This document shows positions 24,647-32,565 of a stretch of 38,278 bases of DNA, piece by piece. Where the stretch lies: the NCBI GenBank assembly GCA_036497565.1, contig DASXJE010000037.1, positions 1 to 38,278 of the forward strand. Direction: 5' to 3'. The notes beneath the pieces are model-generated. The model saw nothing but the letters and a program-made list of their open reading frames with translations. It did not search any database and was not told the DNA's origin. The number at the start of each line of letters is the position of its first letter. Position 1 is the first letter of the stretch. A program made the translations under genes and the position numbers. Source of the DNA: Mycobacteriales bacterium (GTDB lineage: Bacteria; Actinomycetota; Actinomycetes; Mycobacteriales; QHCD01).

Positions 24647-26194
24647 ATGACCACCGGAGCACTCGGCAAGGAAGCGCCGTCCCCGGATCAACTGCGTAAA
24701 GGCAGCCTGGGGACCTGGGACGCCGTGGCGATGGCCATCGCCGTGCTCTCGCCCGCGATGGCGATGGCCTACAACACCACCGGCGTCGCGGCGACGGCAG
24801 GCGGCTCCACACCGTTGGCCGTCCTGCTGGGCGGCGTCGCCTGTCTGTGCCTCGCGTTCGTCGTCGTCGGGTTCACCCGGCGGATGGCGTCGGCCGGATA
24901 CGCCTACACCTACGCGAGCCGGTCGCTGGGACAGAGCACCGGTTTCCTGACCGGCTGGCTCTACACGTTCGGTTTCTTCTGCTTCGTGCCGATGACCATG
25001 GCCGGGGTCGGCGGATTCACGCGTGACCTGATCAAGAACGAGGTCTGGTCGACCGAACCCGACTGGATGTGGTTCATCTACTTCCTCGTCGGGATGGCCT
25101 TCCTGATCTACCTCGCCGTCTTCGGCATCAAGCTGACCGCCCGCACCCAGTTGGTCGTCGGTGCGGTGACCGTGGCCGTCATCGTCGTCCTCGACGTGAT
25201 CGTCACCGCAAAGGGCGGCAAGAACGGCCAGTCCCTGCAGCCGTTCACGTTCGGCCACACGCTCAGCGGCGGTTTCAACGGGATCTTCTACGGCATCATC
25301 CTCGGAGTCACGTCCTTCATCGGCTTCGAGAGCGCCGCCGTCCTGGGTGAGGAGACCCGCAATCCGCGTCGGGCCATACCGTTGGCGACCATCGTCGCCG
25401 TGGTCTTCGCGATCGTCTTCTACGTCTGGACCACCTACAGCATGGCCATCGGGTTCGGCGTCAACAACGGCGCCGCCTGGGCGAAGGACCCGACCGCGCT
25501 CGCCACCACCGCGCAGGTCTATTCCGGGCACACGCTGTCGATCCTGATCTCCATCGCCGCGATCCTGTCCGCCTTCGTGGTCTGCCTTGCCTGCGCCAAC
25601 GCCGCGGCCCGCACGATGTTCGCCATGGGCCGCGAAGGCACCCTGCCTGCGGTGTTCGGCCGTACGCACCCCGTCTACAAGACTCCGGTCAACGCGATCC
25701 TCGGAGTCACCGCGGTCGCGACAGTCGTCGCCGCACTGATCGGGTTCTTCTGGGATTACGGCGGCGGACCCACCACCGTGTACTTCCTGATGGCGAGCAT
25801 CGGGACCATCGCCATCATCCTCGTCTACATGGCGCTGTGCCTCGGCGGCGTGGCCTTCTTCCGGCGCCTCATGCGCAAGTGGAACCCGATCGTGCACGCC
25901 GTGCTGCCGGCCATCGGCTTCATCATCTTCGGGCTCGCCGTCTACGGCTCGATCTACCCGGGTGCGCTGCCGCCGATGCCCTACCGCATCGTGCCCTACG
26001 TCAACCTCGGCTGGTTGGCACTGGGGATCGTGCTGCTGTGGTACCTGCGCACCAACCACCCCCAGCGGGTTTCCCGGATCGGGTCGATCCTCGGTGAGGA
26101 AGGCGGCGAGGAAGCCGGCGCGCTGGACGAGGCGCCCGGCCCGAGCGGCATGAAGCCGACCGAACCCACCGCCGGCATGGCCAACCCCGACTAG
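24647..26194 (+). CDS. APC-family amino acid/amine permease
   Basis: A 515-aa permease of the amino acid-polyamine-organocation superfamily with about 12 membrane segments. TM1 has the unwound AVLSPAMAMAYNTTGVAA stretch, TM6 the SFIGFESAAVLGEETRNPRR signature, and REGTLPAVFGRTHP follows TM8. The C-terminal tail is acidic and Pro-rich. It would import the substrate of the neighbouring enzymes, playing the part that PuuP plays for putrescine. ATG 24647 has GGAGG upstream. Confidence 0.94.
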   Translation: MTTGALGKEAPSPDQLRKGSLGTWDAVAMAIAVLSPAMAMAYNTTGVAATAGGSTPLAVLLGGVACLCLAFVVVGFTRRMASAGYAYTYASRSLGQSTGFLTGWLYTFGFFCFVPMTMAGVGGFTRDLIKNEVWSTEPDWMWFIYFLVGMAFLIYLAVFGIKLTARTQLVVGAVTVAVIVVLDVIVTAKGGKNGQSLQPFTFGHTLSGGFNGIFYGIILGVTSFIGFESAAVLGEETRNPRRAIPLATIVAVVFAIVFYVWTTYSMAIGFGVNNGAAWAKDPTALATTAQVYSGHTLSILISIAAILSAFVVCLACANAAARTMFAMGREGTLPAVFGRTHPVYKTPVNAILGVTAVATVVAALIGFFWDYGGGPTTVYFLMASIGTIAIILVYMALCLGGVAFFRRLMRKWNPIVHAVLPAIGFIIFGLAVYGSIYPGALPPMPYRIVPYVNLGWLALGIVLLWYLRTNHPQRVSRIGSILGEEGGEEAGALDEAPGPSGMKPTEPTAGMANPD

Positions 26195-26204
26195 AGGAGC
26201 GGCC

Positions 26205-27329
26205 CTGATCGACGACCATCTCCATCCGTTCGGATTACAGCCGACCGCGTGGGATCCGGCTGCGCTGTCGCTCGATGTGGTCGCGGGCGAGGAGGGTCAC
26301 CGGGCCGATGCCCCGCACCGGCTGACGGTCGAGTTGCTGGAGTCCCGGCTCGCGACGCTGCTCGGCTGCTCGGCCGATGAGGTCGGTGCCGCGCGGGACG
26401 CAGCGGCCGTGGACTGGACCTCCTGGGTCCGGCGGCTCTTCGACGACGTGGCGCTCGAGGGGATGGTGATGGACCCGGCGTGGTCAGGGGTCGAGTTGCT
26501 CACGCCGTACGAAGAGGTCGCCGCGCGCCCGGTCTGGGAGCTGCAGCGACTCGAACCCGCCCTGGACGCCGCGATGGGCGACGGTGCCGGGGCGGGCGAG
26601 CTGCTCGACGTCGTCGACACCCTGATGTCCGACGCCGCAACGAGAGGGGTCGTCGGCTTCAAGACGGTCCTCGCCTACCGGACCGGACTGGACGTCGACC
26701 CGACCGCCACCGTCGAGGAGGCGCAGCGCTCGCTGGCCCGCACCGACCTGCCGGCCCGCGACCGCGGCAAGGCACTGCGGGACCTGGTGCTCCGCCGCGC
26801 CCTCGCACGCTGCGCCGACCTGCGGCTGCCGATCCAGATCCACACCGGCTTCGGCGACAACGAGATCCGGCCGGAGCTGGCCAACCCGCTCCTGCTCGAC
26901 CCACTGCTGCGCACCCCGGAGGGTGGCGCCGCCGCCGTCGTCCTCCTGCACGGCTCCTGGCCGTGGCACGACGCGGCCGGTTACCTGGCCGGTGTCCACC
27001 GCAACGTGTGGGCCGAGCTGTCGCTCGTCCAGCTGTTCGCGCCCGCGACCACCGCCGACCGGATGCTCCGGCTGCTGGAGGTCGCGCCCACCAGCCGGGT
27101 CCTCTTCGGCAGCGACGGACACGGCATCCCGGAGTCGATCTGGTTCGGCTGCCGCCTGCTGCACGAGGCATGGGACGCTGTCCGCGCCCGGCTGCGGGAG
27201 CAGGGGGCCCGCGAGAGCTGGCTCGAGAGGGTCCACGGCATGGTCTTCGGCGGCAACGCGCGTGCGGTTTACGGGCTCGACCCGGTCCGGCGCGACGCAC
27301 CCCACGAGCGGAGGGAAACCGATGGTTGA
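26205..27329 (+). CDS. FluG-like amidohydrolase, probable CTG start
   Basis: A TIM-barrel metal hydrolase of the amidohydrolase-2 family, similar to the N-terminal half of FluG. The metal-binding HLH of IDDHLHPFG lies at residues 5-7 only if translation starts at CTG 26205, which has GAGGAG 5 bp upstream. The first GTG (26277) would delete this motif. Further ligands are in PIQIHTGFGDNE, VVLLHGSWPW and FGSDGHGIPES, with a Lys in VVGFKTVLAYRTG. With the CTG start the protein has 374 aa. It lies 10 bp after the permease and overlaps the Lrp gene by 8 bp. Likely hydrolysis of an amide or lactam; substrate unknown. Confidence 0.85.
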   Translation: MIDDHLHPFGLQPTAWDPAALSLDVVAGEEGHRADAPHRLTVELLESRLATLLGCSADEVGAARDAAAVDWTSWVRRLFDDVALEGMVMDPAWSGVELLTPYEEVAARPVWELQRLEPALDAAMGDGAGAGELLDVVDTLMSDAATRGVVGFKTVLAYRTGLDVDPTATVEEAQRSLARTDLPARDRGKALRDLVLRRALARCADLRLPIQIHTGFGDNEIRPELANPLLLDPLLRTPEGGAAAVVLLHGSWPWHDAAGYLAGVHRNVWAELSLVQLFAPATTADRMLRLLEVAPTSRVLFGSDGHGIPESIWFGCRLLHEAWDAVRARLREQGARESWLERVHGMVFGGNARAVYGLDPVRRDAPHERRETDG

Positions 27330-27849
27330 GCTGCCGCCGTCGGCGCAGGCCGGCGAGGTCGTGCCGCCCGCGCAACTCGACGACGTGGACATCGCGATCC
27401 TTCGCCTGCTCAGTGCCAACGCCCGCCTGTCGCAACGGCAGATCGCCCGGGAGATCGGGATGTCCCCGCCGTCGGTGGGGGACCGGCTGTCCCGACTCGA
27501 GAAGTCCGGCGTCATCCGGGGCTACCGGGTGGACCTCGACTTCGGTGCCGTCGGCTACCCGCTCGTGGCCTACATCCTGATCGCGCTGCAGGGTGCACCC
27601 GAACCGGATCTCATCGAGCAGTTGCGGGATTTGCCTGAGGTGGAGGACGTCCACATCGTCACCGGCCCGCGAGACCTACTGGTGCGCATCCGGGTCCGCG
27701 ACCACGAGCACCTGCGTACCGTGCTGCTGGAGCGGATCTGGACCGCGCCGGGCGTGGCCCGGGTCGAGTCCTGCATCAGCCTGGGCGGGATGAAACCGCA
27801 GGTCTACAACGTCAAGCTGCTCGACGCCATCGCCGACCGGTCGGCCTGA
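27322..27849 (+). CDS. Lrp/AsnC family transcriptional regulator
   Basis: A 175-aa regulator. An N-terminal winged HTH (about residues 20-70: LSQRQIAREIGMSPPSVGDRLSRLEKSG in two helices and turn) is followed by a RAM/ACT-like ligand-binding domain (VEDVHIVTGPRDLLVRIRV). ATG 27322 follows GGAGGG and overlaps the amidohydrolase stop by 8 bp. Lrp-type regulators sense amino acids; it probably controls the divergent promoters at 22613-22800, and so both arms of the block. It converges on asnB with an 8-bp gap. Confidence 0.94.
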   Translation: MVELPPSAQAGEVVPPAQLDDVDIAILRLLSANARLSQRQIAREIGMSPPSVGDRLSRLEKSGVIRGYRVDLDFGAVGYPLVAYILIALQGAPEPDLIEQLRDLPEVEDVHIVTGPRDLLVRIRVRDHEHLRTVLLERIWTAPGVARVESCISLGGMKPQVYNVKLLDAIADRSA

Positions 27850-27857
27850 CGTAGCTG

Positions 27858-29762
27858 TCAGATGCTCACCGGGTAGACCGGAGCCGGGATCTCGGGGTTG
27901 ACCCGGCGCTCGACGAAGATGCCGTGCCAGATCATCAGGATGAGCACCGTCCAGATCTTGCGGCTGTAGTCGTGCGGCCCGGCGCGGTGCGCCTCGAGCA
28001 TCGCTGAGACGGCGGACTTGTCGAGCAGATGATCGGTGCCGCTCTCGTCGATGATGGTGCGGGCCCAGTCGTAGAGCTCGTCGGCGAGCCAGTGCCGGAT
28101 CGGCACCGGGAAGCCCAGCTTGCGCCGCTGCAGCACGTGCGCCGGTACGACGTCGCGCAGCGCCTCGCGGAGCGCGTACTTCGTGGTGTCGGAGGTGATC
28201 CGCTGGTCGACCGGGAGCCGGGAGGCGACGTCGAAGACCTCCTTGTCCAGGAACGGCACCCGCAGCTCCAGGGAGTTGGCCATCGTCATCTTGTCGGCCT
28301 TGACGAGGATGTCGCCACGCAGCCAGGTGTAGAGGTCGATGTACTGCATCCGCGTGACGTCATCGAGGTGCCGGGTGGCGGCGTAATGCGCGGCGGTGAC
28401 ATCGCGGTAGGAGACCGCGTCGTCGTAGCTGCGCAGGAAGCCCAACTCGTCGTCCCGGAAGATCCGGGCGTTGCCGTAGTAGCGCTCCTCGATCGGGATC
28501 GAGCCGCGGCGCAGCAGGTCCTTGCCCCGCATCCCCTCGGGCAGGCGGGTGGACAGTGCATGCAGCCCCCGCTTGACCGGTAGCGGCAGCGGCCGGAACG
28601 CTCGCAGGGACAGCGGCTCGCGGTAGATGTTGTAGCCACCGAAGAGCTCGTCGGCGCCCTCCCCGGAGAGCACGACCTTGACGTGGCGCCGGGCCTCCTT
28701 GGCGATGAAGTAGAGCGGCACCAAGGCCGGGTCGGCGACCGGGTCGTCGAGATACCAGACGATCAGTGGCACCGCCGCCGCGAACTCCTCGGGCGTGACC
28801 ACCTTGGTGATGTGCGTGACGCCGATCGCCTGTGCGGACTCGGCCGCCACGTCGATCTCGCTGTACCCCGGCCGTTCGAAGCCCACGCTGAAGGTCAGCA
28901 GATTCGGGTTGTACCGCTTGGCCAGCGCGGCGATCGCCGTCGAGTCGATGCCGCCGGACAGGAACGCGCCGACGGTGACGTCGGCCCGCATGTGCACCCG
29001 GACCGAGTCGTCGAGCACGTCGCGGATCTCGGCCCAGCGGGCCCGCTGGTCCTCGACCGGCTCGGTGGGAAAGGTCGGCCGGAAGAATCGACGGCTTGCC
29101 AGGGCGCCGTCACCGTCCACGGTGAAGCAGGTCCCGCTCTCGATCCGGCGGATCGCCGAGTGCATCGTGGCGGGCTCCGGCACGTACTGCAGGGTGAGGT
29201 AGTGCTGGATGGCCCGGTGGTCGAGGGCGGCGTCGCCGTCGACGACGTGCCCGCCGAGGGCGAGCAGTGACTTCTTCTCCGACGCGAAGAACGTTCCGCG
29301 CTCGTCCTGCATCAGGAAGAGCGGCTTGATGCCGAACCAGTCCCGCGCCCCGAATGCGGTGTGCTCGAGGGAGTCCCAGATGACGAAGGCGAACATCCCG
29401 CGCAGCTCGGTGACGCAGGCCTCACCGAGGTACTTGTACGCCGCGAGGATCACCTCGCCGTCGCCGTCGGTCGCAAAGGTCGCGCCGTACTCCTCGATCA
29501 GCCGGCGCCGCAGCTCGACGTAGTTGTAGATCTCCCCGTTGAAGAGCATCCGGTAGCGGCCGTCGTCGTAGGGGAGCGGCTGGTGGCTGTGTTCGAGGTC
29601 GATGATGGACAGCCGCCGGAAGCCGAGGACGACGTCGTCGTCGCTCCAGGTCTCGCCCTCGTCCGGTCCCCGGTGCCGGGACAGCTCCAGCGCCCGCTCG
29701 ACATCGGCCTTCAGGGCCGGCGCCGAACCGCTGTTGCTCAGGTAGCCCAGAAGGCCGCACAC
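27858..29762 (-). CDS. asnB: Asparagine synthase (glutamine-hydrolysing)
   Basis: A 634-aa AsnB. The N-terminal class II glutaminase domain begins with Cys2 (MCGLLGY) and has FNGEIYNY and SLEHTAFGARDWFGIKPL. The C-terminal synthase domain carries the PP-loop FLSGGIDSTAIAAL and VLSGEGADELFGGY. It makes asparagine from aspartate, glutamine and ATP. GTG 29762. As in M. tuberculosis (Rv2201) it lies next to, and divergent from, ctaC. Mycobacterial homologues have been linked to amidation of cell-wall or lipid precursors as well as to asparagine; here nothing decides. Confidence 0.95.
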   Translation of the reverse strand: MCGLLGYLSNSGSAPALKADVERALELSRHRGPDEGETWSDDDVVLGFRRLSIIDLEHSHQPLPYDDGRYRMLFNGEIYNYVELRRRLIEEYGATFATDGDGEVILAAYKYLGEACVTELRGMFAFVIWDSLEHTAFGARDWFGIKPLFLMQDERGTFFASEKKSLLALGGHVVDGDAALDHRAIQHYLTLQYVPEPATMHSAIRRIESGTCFTVDGDGALASRRFFRPTFPTEPVEDQRARWAEIRDVLDDSVRVHMRADVTVGAFLSGGIDSTAIAALAKRYNPNLLTFSVGFERPGYSEIDVAAESAQAIGVTHITKVVTPEEFAAAVPLIVWYLDDPVADPALVPLYFIAKEARRHVKVVLSGEGADELFGGYNIYREPLSLRAFRPLPLPVKRGLHALSTRLPEGMRGKDLLRRGSIPIEERYYGNARIFRDDELGFLRSYDDAVSYRDVTAAHYAATRHLDDVTRMQYIDLYTWLRGDILVKADKMTMANSLELRVPFLDKEVFDVASRLPVDQRITSDTTKYALREALRDVVPAHVLQRRKLGFPVPIRHWLADELYDWARTIIDESGTDHLLDKSAVSAMLEAHRAGPHDYSRKIWTVLILMIWHGIFVERRVNPEIPAPVYPVSI

Positions 29763-29961
29763 GGGTGGATCACATCCGTTCTGCGTCGACGGTGGGTTCC
29801 GGCACAGTATCGCCGATCCGGCGGGTGCTCGGGACGTTCGCCACCGGGGTCGCCCGGTCGGCCCCGAACCGTACGGGGGCGGTCCGGTCGAGTAGTCTTC
29901 GGCCGTCGGTAGCAGTGTGGGTGCCTCCCGGCACCCCGTGTCGTCGAGAGAGGCTGACCAC

Positions 29962-30882
29962 GTGCGTCACCGTGAGCTACCGCCCGGCGAGCGGGTGCCT
30001 CGACGGGACCGGCTAGGCCGGTCCGGCCGCCTCGGCGTCATCCTCGGCCTGCTTGCCTTGGCCGCGACCGGATGCAGCTGGAGCGACCTGCCCCGGTGGG
30101 GCTGGCCCAGCGGCGTCAGCCTGCAGGCCGAGCGGATGCTGCACCTGTGGGTCGCATCGTGCATCGCCGCACTGATCGTCGGATGCATCGTCTGGGGCCT
30201 GACCTTCTGGGTGATCATCTTCCACCGGAAGAAGGGCGACCAGCTCCCCAAGCAGACCAAGTACAACCTGCCCATCGAGTTGGTCTACACCGCGGTTCCG
30301 TTCGTCGCCGTCGCAGTGCTCTTCTACTTCACCGCGATCACCGAGAACTACGTCGACAAGGAGTCGAAGAATCCCGACGTCAGCGTCACGGTGGTGGCGT
30401 TCAAGTGGAACTGGCAGTTCCGCTACGACCAGGAGCGTGACGTGGCCACCGGCCAGCCGGCCGACACCATCGGCACGTCCAACCAGATCCCGATCCTGGT
30501 TCTCCCGGTCGACCGGAGCGTGCTGATCAAGGAGCACTCCGACGACGTCATCCACTCCTTCTGGGTCCCCGAATTGCTCTTCAAGCGCGACGTCATCCCG
30601 GGGCTGCACAACTCGTTCCAGATCAACATCACGAAGAAGGGCGCCTTCGTCGGGCGCTGCGCCGAGCTGTGCGGCACCTACCACTCGATGATGAACTTCG
30701 AGCTGCGGTCGGTCAGCCCGGCGGACTACCAGACCTACGTGAAGGTGCTGAGCAGGTTCGGCCCGAATAATCCGCGTTACGACGACCGGCAGGCGATCGC
30801 ACTCGCCGCGATCGGTCAGCCGACGCAGGCGGTCACCACCCACCCGTTCCCGACGAACCGCACGCTCCGGCATGCCGGCTGA
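29962..30882 (+). CDS. ctaC: Cytochrome c oxidase subunit II (lipoprotein)
   Basis: Subunit II of the aa3 oxidase, 306 aa. A lipoprotein signal ends with LAATGC, lipidation at Cys38; two membrane helices follow (about 70-95 and 110-130). The Cu-A site is intact: the His in VIHSFWVPELLFKRDVIPG and the Cys/His/Met set in GRCAELCGTYHSMMNF. GTG 29962 (spaced AGAGAGG site) is preferred over the ATG at 29917. ctaF follows after 9 bp. ctaD is not in the window. Confidence 0.96.
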   Translation: MRHRELPPGERVPRRDRLGRSGRLGVILGLLALAATGCSWSDLPRWGWPSGVSLQAERMLHLWVASCIAALIVGCIVWGLTFWVIIFHRKKGDQLPKQTKYNLPIELVYTAVPFVAVAVLFYFTAITENYVDKESKNPDVSVTVVAFKWNWQFRYDQERDVATGQPADTIGTSNQIPILVLPVDRSVLIKEHSDDVIHSFWVPELLFKRDVIPGLHNSFQINITKKGAFVGRCAELCGTYHSMMNFELRSVSPADYQTYVKVLSRFGPNNPRYDDRQAIALAAIGQPTQAVTTHPFPTNRTLRHAG

Positions 30883-30891
30883 GGGGGCAGC

Positions 30892-31290
30892 ATGAAGATC
30901 GAGACCTACATCTTTGGCGGCGTGTCGGTATTCCTCTTCGTCATCGCGGCCATCTACGGCGTCTGGTCGGGCGATCCGACCGGCATCACCGCCTTGATCA
31001 TCTCGGGCGGGTTCTGCGGCCTCATCGCGAGCTACTTCGGCTTCATCGCCCGGCGTATCGATGCCCGGCCGGAGGACCGCGGTGACGGCGAGATCGCCGA
31101 GGGTGCCGGCGAGATCGGGTTCTTCAGCCCGCACAGCTACTGGCCGTTCGCGCTCGGCGTCAGTGCCTTCATCACCGCCATCGCGACCTCCTTCTGGGCC
31201 GGCCCGATCATGGCGATCGGCGTCGTGTGCATCCTGGTCTCGACCGGTGGCCTGCTCTTCGAGTACTACATCGGCCAGAACCGGACCTGA
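30892..31290 (+). CDS. ctaF: Cytochrome c oxidase subunit IV (actinobacterial)
   Basis: A 132-aa actinobacterial subunit IV with four hydrophobic segments: residues 4-25, 30-52, and a pair after about 85. The typical segment GFFSPHSYWPFALGVSA and C-terminal LLFEYYIGQNRT match mycobacterial CtaF (Rv2199c). It forms part of the bcc-aa3 supercomplex. Downstream 246 bp up to the phosphotransferase hold no gene I can support. Confidence 0.95.
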   Translation: MKIETYIFGGVSVFLFVIAAIYGVWSGDPTGITALIISGGFCGLIASYFGFIARRIDARPEDRGDGEIAEGAGEIGFFSPHSYWPFALGVSAFITAIATSFWAGPIMAIGVVCILVSTGGLLFEYYIGQNRT

Positions 31291-31536
31291 GCGCCGGCCG
31301 GTCACCCGGGCGGACGCCGCGCCAGGAAGCCACCGGGGTGTGTCGATTGGGGCTGTCCGGCCCTTATCCGGCGCTGCGTCATGCGTCACCCTTTTGACTA
31401 AGGGGGGCCTCGGGCGTTTGCCGGCAGGGACGTTGTTCCGCCCGAGACGGCGCGATGGACGGGCTTCCTGACCGTTTCCTGCCACGGTTGCCCGGTGCCG
31501 TCGACGCCGCCTGTCCGGGGGAGAACAACACCGCCA

Positions 31537-32538
31537 TCACCGCTCGGCGGCCGCGGCGATGTGCCCCAGCTCGCCGCCCTCGCCGGTCCGCCAGCGCAGG
31601 GTCTCGGCCAGAACGTCCACCCGGTCGGTGACTTCGGCCAGGCTGGACTGGCCGCGCCGCCACCGGCCCGTGCGCCACAGCATCGAACCCGTCGCGCGGA
31701 TGAGGATCAGGTCGGGCAGGGCGGCCAGTTCGGCGGCGGTCAGCCGCTCACCCCACGCACCGCCCCGGGCCACGGCCGCCGCCCGGCGCGGCCAGCCCGG
31801 CCCGTGCACCGCCCCGGACAGGGCCAGGACCACGGTCAGCTCGATGGCCCGGATCCAGTGGCCGGCCATCTCGAAGTCCAGCACCCCGGACACGACCCCG
31901 GTCTGCGGGCTGACCAGCACGTTGGACGCGGCCAGGTCGGCGTGCACGACCTGGGTCGGCAGCCGTCCGGCCAGCGCCTCCCAGGCCGCCACCGCACGGT
32001 CGGCGCCGTCGCGCAGGGTCCTGGCCCGCTCCGCGTGCAGTCCGGCCGCCGTGAGGTCGCGGGTCAGCGCGGCCACGTCGGCGGGCGCCTGCAGCGGGCC
32101 GTCCTGCCAGTCGTGTGGCGTGTCCTGCGGCGGAACGTCGGCCAGCGCGTCGCTCAGCTCCGCAGCGGCCCGGCCTAACTCTTCCAACGCCGCCTCCTGA
32201 CTGAGGTCGGGCCGGACGCCCGGAATCCATTCGCACAGGGTGGCCGGGCCGTCGGGAGTGTCGGCGACGGTGCTGCCGTCCGGCAGTGGGACGGGCGCGG
32301 GCACCGCGAAGGACAGGCCGGCCCGGGCCAACCGGGCCAGCAGCCGGTGCTCGGCCCGGACCTGGGCCGGAGTCAGGTTCTGGCTGATCCGCAGGGACCA
32401 GCGGCGATCCCCGGTGGTCACCTGGAGGGTGCGGTTGTTCGTGCCCCGGTCGGTGCGCGCCACAGCCGCGCCGGCCGAGATGCCCCATCGGGCCAGCAGT
32501 TTCGCCACCGGCTCGCTCGGGTGTTCCGGGTCGTCCAC
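31537..32538 (-). CDS. APH/HSK2-family phosphotransferase
   Basis: A 333-aa protein-kinase-like small-molecule phosphotransferase. The catalytic loop VVHADLAASNVLV and the metal-binding VLDFEMAG are intact, and an N-lobe GTNNRTLQV with WSLRIS can provide nucleotide binding. Substrate unknown (homoserine, choline, aminoglycoside-like or other). GTG 32538 lies 27 bp after qcrB on the same strand, so it may be co-transcribed as the last gene of the ctaE-qcrCAB operon. In M. tuberculosis this position holds Rv2197c and mmpS3 instead. Confidence 0.88.
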   Translation of the reverse strand: MDDPEHPSEPVAKLLARWGISAGAAVARTDRGTNNRTLQVTTGDRRWSLRISQNLTPAQVRAEHRLLARLARAGLSFAVPAPVPLPDGSTVADTPDGPATLCEWIPGVRPDLSQEAALEELGRAAAELSDALADVPPQDTPHDWQDGPLQAPADVAALTRDLTAAGLHAERARTLRDGADRAVAAWEALAGRLPTQVVHADLAASNVLVSPQTGVVSGVLDFEMAGHWIRAIELTVVLALSGAVHGPGWPRRAAAVARGGAWGERLTAAELAALPDLILIRATGSMLWRTGRWRRGQSSLAEVTDRVDVLAETLRWRTGEGGELGHIAAAAER

Positions 32539-32565
32539 GCGCCGATCCTGTCCCGGCGCCCCGCC

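Noticed and set aside
24620-26059. 479-aa minus-strand open frame opposite the APC permease
   Set aside because: Asp/Gly/His-rich composition typical of the reverse strand of a membrane-protein gene; no motif and no ribosome site.
26277-27329. Amidohydrolase starting at GTG 26277
   Set aside because: This start removes the HxH metal-binding motif and has no ribosome site at proper spacing.
31460-31494. Possible hairpin between ctaF and the phosphotransferase as a terminator
   Set aside because: Stems are short and interrupted, with no T-run; such pairings occur by chance at this GC content.
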